Shown here: piece by piece, positions 61,333-64,000 of the stretch | How positions within the stretch are numbered: position 1 is the first letter of the stretch | How the letters are laid out: each line of letters begins with the position of its first letter | Assembly: GCA_937125225.1 (NCBI GenBank) | Contig: CAKZLE010000003.1 | Span: 1-64,000 of the forward strand | Reading direction: 5' to 3' | DNA: 64,000 nt | Origin: an uncultured Spirochaetia bacterium | GTDB taxonomy: Bacteria; Spirochaetota; Spirochaetia; CAKZLE01 | Translations under genes and position numbers: made by a program | The notes under the pieces: generated by a model | Database searches by the model: none | What the model was told of the DNA's origin: nothing | The model's input: the letters and a program-made list of their open reading frames with translations, nothing else

Positions 61333-62270
61333 TCAGAATAGTGCCATACAGGAGTATAGAAATCTCCGGGGAAGGGATTTATCTTCGAGAAATCGGGGAT
61401 CCATGAATCCTCTTCCCCCAACTCCTGAAGAAACCCATCTTCGATCCCAAGCTCTTCGAGTATCTCCAAGAGCTCTGCATATTCATCAACAGAAGTAGTC
61501 CTTCCAATGACAGAATCATCTCTCACCGGTATATACTGTACCATCAAGGAGAGGATCGTTGTATCTATGATATGCTCTTTGAACCAGGACAGGACCTCTT
61601 TGGTGTTCTTCAACTGACCGGGTAAGAAGAGATGTCTGAAGATCACACCCGTTAGAAGCCTATCCCCATCAAAAGAGAGCTCTCTACCTTCGACCATCTG
61701 CCTGATCGCATCAGGTGCTGAGGGAATATATTCGCTACAGTCACAGAAAAGACTGTAGGAGGCTTCATCTATGATCTTCAAGTCGGCAAGAAAGATATCG
61801 ATATGTGGAAAGAGAAGGCTCATACCCTCTTCTGATTCGAACGAGGAGGTATTCCATACTATCGGGATCTTCAAACCTGAAGCCTTCGCCTCTACAAGTC
61901 CCTCTATGATCGATGGGATGAAATGAGTACCTGTCACCAGGTTGATGTTAGCTGCGCCCCTGTTCTGAAGTTCAATACAGACCGCTGCAAACTCAGCAGA
62001 TGAGACAGTGCGTCCAAGAGATCGGGTCTTTCTACTAATTTGAATATTCTGACAATCATGACAACCGAGCGAACAACCTGAAAAGAAGATCGTTCCCGAG
62101 CCTGTATAGGTATCATCCACTACACTGATGATCGGTTCCTCACCTCGATGGATGCCAGCGCTCGCGATACGCATCTGGACTCCCTCTTCACAGACCCCGA
62201 TCTCACCAGCGTTCCTGTCTACACCACAGGCATGGGGACAGAGTCTGCAAGCTGAATAGGGATCTATCAT
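61299..62270 (-). CDS. Radical SAM protein, PflA-like
   Basis: A 323-residue radical SAM enzyme. After an N-terminal Cys-rich segment (CRLCPHACGVDR, then GVCEEG) comes the Cx3Cx2C cluster motif CSLGCHDC near residue 65. This matches the uncharacterised pyruvate formate-lyase activase-like family. It does not have the extra Cys domains of sulfatase maturases, so it is not a good candidate for sulfatase activation. It overlaps the membrane protein gene by 4 bases, and they are co-transcribed. Confidence 0.87.
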   Translation of the reverse strand: MIDPYSACRLCPHACGVDRNAGEIGVCEEGVQMRIASAGIHRGEEPIISVVDDTYTGSGTIFFSGCSLGCHDCQNIQISRKTRSLGRTVSSAEFAAVCIELQNRGAANINLVTGTHFIPSIIEGLVEAKASGLKIPIVWNTSSFESEEGMSLLFPHIDIFLADLKIIDEASYSLFCDCSEYIPSAPDAIRQMVEGRELSFDGDRLLTGVIFRHLFLPGQLKNTKEVLSWFKEHIIDTTILSLMVQYIPVRDDSVIGRTTSVDEYAELLEILEELGIEDGFLQELGEEDSWIPDFSKINPFPGDFYTPVWHYSDQASGPIEVPS

Positions 62271-63016
62271 CTCTCTTTCCTTCGCATCTTCAGAAGCCTC
62301 TCTGCTGAGGTCTTACTCTGTTTGAAGCGCTCTACCTGTCTCTCGACTGTCTCGCGCAGAGCCGGCCTTGCTTTACCATTGAAAGTAGACATATATCGCT
62401 GATGAAGTCCTCTGTTGGTATGTTCTGAGGCCCACTCTCTTGCCTCGAGTTTAAGTTTCTCATAGTTGACCTGAACCCGTTCCTCAGTCTCTGAGAGGAC
62501 CTTCTTGATCTGATTCGCCACATCGAAGGAGTTGATACAGTCTAATATGAAGATTCCCAGGAATATTCCTACGAAAAAGGAGAGCTCTATATGACTCATG
62601 AGAAAATCGAGTCTCTCAAAGAGGATCGGGTAGATGATCAGATTGAAGATCGCCCCAAGAATTCCCCAGAATACCGTGAATAGGGGGCAGATGATTCCTT
62701 TGAAGTTCCCCCACTGGTCAGAATAGTCCCACAATTTGATATTGAACCAATTGACGAAGATCAACCCCGTGATCAATTCGATCCCTGTGGGGACGACGAT
62801 GAATAGCATGATCTTAAGCCAGAGAGGCAAGACAAGATGGGAGATCGAATACAAGGCGATGGTGCTCACTCCATAGAGCGGGAGGTAGGGTCCATTGAGG
62901 AATCCTGGGTTCACCCAACTCTTCTGAGACACGAACCGTCTGAAGATGAGCTCTATGAGCCATCCTGTAAGAGCCCCTGCAGCAAACAGGAAGACTAGAC
63001 TGATAATCAATTGCAT
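62267..63016 (-). CDS. Membrane protein, putative ABC-transporter type IV (DUF1113-like)
   Basis: A 249-residue protein with about five membrane helices in the first 165 residues (LIISLVFLFAAGALTGWLIELIF; then LNGPYLPLYGVSTIAL; KGIICPLFTVFWGILGAIF). The rest is a basic cytoplasmic helix region. The pattern matches the CmpB/DUF1113 family. The start at 63016 follows GGAGG. Function not established. Confidence 0.82.
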   Translation of the reverse strand: MQLIISLVFLFAAGALTGWLIELIFRRFVSQKSWVNPGFLNGPYLPLYGVSTIALYSISHLVLPLWLKIMLFIVVPTGIELITGLIFVNWFNIKLWDYSDQWGNFKGIICPLFTVFWGILGAIFNLIIYPILFERLDFLMSHIELSFFVGIFLGIFILDCINSFDVANQIKKVLSETEERVQVNYEKLKLEAREWASEHTNRGLHQRYMSTFNGKARPALRETVERQVERFKQSKTSAERLLKMRRKER

Positions 63017-63168
63017 GAAAACCTCCAAAATCAGGTAATCCATAGTATAATATATTGAAGAGTATCTGAATAGCGATTCTATTTTTTCTTGCCTACTGTT
63101 ATAGGGTATTATATATTAGTAATATACTAAGTTAATATTGAATTATAGCTATTCCAAGGAGGGACTTC

Positions 63169-63663
63169 ATGAAATACAAACATACACTACTATTGGTGAG
63201 TGATCTCAAGAGATCAAAACAGTTCTATCAGGATCTATTAGGCTTGAAAGTCATCCATGACTTCAAACATCATGTGACATTCGAGGGAGGCATTGCGCTA
63301 CATGATGCCGATCATTACCAGCAGACAACAGGAAAGTCGGTCGTACTGAATCTTTCTGACCATAGAGCAGGGGTCTATTTCGAGACTACCGATATCATCG
63401 CTGATTATGACCGGCTTGATAAGGCAGGTGTCCCATTCCAGAGTCCAATAGAACTTCAACCCTGGAACCAACAGATGTTCCGCTGTTTCGATCCCGATAA
63501 TCACCTGATCGAGGTGGGAGAGACGATGGAACAGGTGATCCTTCATCTTCAGAAGCGAGGCAAGACCCTTACGGAGATCATAGCTATGACAGATCTTCCC
63601 CATGATTATGTAGAACTTGTCCTCCATAGGAATTTTGGTGATAGGCAATCACTCAAATCCTGA
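63169..63663 (+). CDS. VOC (glyoxalase/bleomycin resistance-like) family protein
   Basis: A 164-residue protein. Residues 1-120 form a VOC domain (HTLLLVSDLKRSKQFYQDLLGLKVI, FEGGIALHD, FRCFDPDNHLIEVGE). The last 40 residues are helical (VILHLQKRGKTLTEIIAMTDLPHDYVELVLHR). Substrate unknown; lyase, dioxygenase or resistance functions occur in the family. Confidence 0.87.
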   Translation: MKYKHTLLLVSDLKRSKQFYQDLLGLKVIHDFKHHVTFEGGIALHDADHYQQTTGKSVVLNLSDHRAGVYFETTDIIADYDRLDKAGVPFQSPIELQPWNQQMFRCFDPDNHLIEVGETMEQVILHLQKRGKTLTEIIAMTDLPHDYVELVLHRNFGDRQSLKS

Positions 63664-63712
63664 TGACAACCACTATTATTATGATATAATAGACCCATCA
63701 GGAGGATAGAAT

Positions 63713-64000
63713 ATGGCTCTAAGATATGAAGATATTGCAGGGATGATCGATCATTCACTGTTGCACCCAACGCTGACCGATGATCAACTTCTCGAAGGAT
63801 GTGAGACAGCCCTACTCTATAGGACTGCTTCAGTCTGTATCAAACCGTATGCACTTCCGATCGCAGTCTCGATCCTGAAAGGTTCTCCTGTGAAGGTAGG
63901 GACTGTCGTATCCTTTCCCCATGGGAATTGTGATACCAAGGTAAAGGTCGATGAGGCTCGTCAGGCTATTGCTGATGGTGCACAAGAGATCGATATGGTC
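63713..64000 (+). CDS. deoC: Deoxyribose-phosphate aldolase, N-terminal part (cut by window end)
   Basis: The ORF has no stop before the window end. ATG 63713 follows AGGAGGATAGA. The 96 residues present match DeoC: MIDHSLLHPTLTDDQL, ASVCIKPYALP, VGTVVSFPHGNCDTKVKVDEA and ADGAQEIDMV. The enzyme splits deoxyribose-5-phosphate to glyceraldehyde-3-phosphate and acetaldehyde. The active-site Lys lies beyond the window. Confidence 0.93.
   Translation, partial: MALRYEDIAGMIDHSLLHPTLTDDQLLEGCETALLYRTASVCIKPYALPIAVSILKGSPVKVGTVVSFPHGNCDTKVKVDEARQAIADGAQEIDMV

Noticed and set aside
61299-62270. Radical SAM gene as sulfatase maturase
   Set aside because: It has a PflA-like N-terminal Cys segment and lacks the additional Cys-rich domains expected of anaerobic sulfatase maturases.
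63298-63648. 116-codon minus-strand ORF opposite the VOC gene
   Set aside because: It lies completely within the VOC frame and shows no motif or start signal.
1-64000. CRISPR arrays, tRNA and rRNA genes
   Set aside because: No regularly spaced repeats, cloverleaf with anticodon arm or rRNA segments were recognised on either strand.

Overview
The window holds most of a resident tailed-phage genome (about 1 to 40.5 kb) followed by chromosomal genes (about 40.7 to 64 kb). The host looks like an anaerobic or microaerophilic bacterium. Two sulfatase/ROK-regulator loci, a tripartite tricarboxylate transporter, an archaeal-type UMP kinase, a DUF1113-type membrane protein and a PerR-catalase operon would suit a spirochaete of the Sphaerochaeta type. 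That placement is an inference: there is no rRNA or ribosomal protein gene to anchor it.

Prophage, left to right. (a) Replication and early region, 1-11.06 kb: DNA polymerase A (cut by the window edge), a deoxyribosyltransferase-like protein, an AT-rich inserted pair (beta-CASP metallo-beta-lactamase nuclease and a convergent uracil-glycosylase-like gene), an AntA-type antirepressor, a primase/VirE helicase, a candidate iteron origin, a VRR-NUC nuclease, a SNF2 helicase and a RinA/ArpU-like late regulator. (b) A late control region, 11.06-11.41 kb: two tandem 115-bp copies of a unit made of a repeat-activated promoter and an immediate terminator. (c) Packaging and head, 11.4-21.9 kb: HNH, a candidate cos palindrome, TerS, a phage methionine adenosyltransferase coupled to a ParB-DNA methyltransferase fusion, DUF4314, TerL, portal, ClpP-like protease, HK97 capsid, head fibre and connectors. 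(d) Tail, 21.9-32.9 kb: tube, a chaperone pair with a U7 slippery site for -1 frameshifting, tape measure, hub and several receptor-side proteins with Ig-like, DUF1566-like and BspA-like repeats. (e) Holins, 33.0-33.7 kb; no endolysin was recognised. (f) Lysogeny and mobility end, 33.8-40.5 kb: small accessory genes, an excisionase-like protein, a DUF2292-like peptide, a stand-alone HTH/zinc-finger protein, two overlapping large serine recombinases, and a coiled-coil cargo gene under an operator-like palindrome. A 37-bp leader with a ribosome binding site is identical before the antirepressor operon (4954) and before the recombinase operon (35313).

Chromosomal part. Mutarotase, URO-D-family protein, ROK regulator, sulfatase and TctCBA appear to form one carbohydrate or sulfated-sugar utilisation locus. 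A 16-bp motif is shared by the mutarotase/URO-D and ROK/sulfatase intergenic regions and probably marks the ROK operator. Next come a decayed IS1182-like transposase, a duplicated 200-bp intergenic element, an isochorismatase-family hydrolase with a divergent WYL regulator, a YefM antitoxin with a nonsense-mutated YoeB toxin, and a perR-katA operon. A second ROK/sulfatase divergon follows, with a decayed TIM-barrel gene. The window ends with housekeeping-type genes: DUF2000, GNAT, UMP kinase, a PflA-like radical SAM protein, a membrane protein, a VOC protein and a partial deoC.
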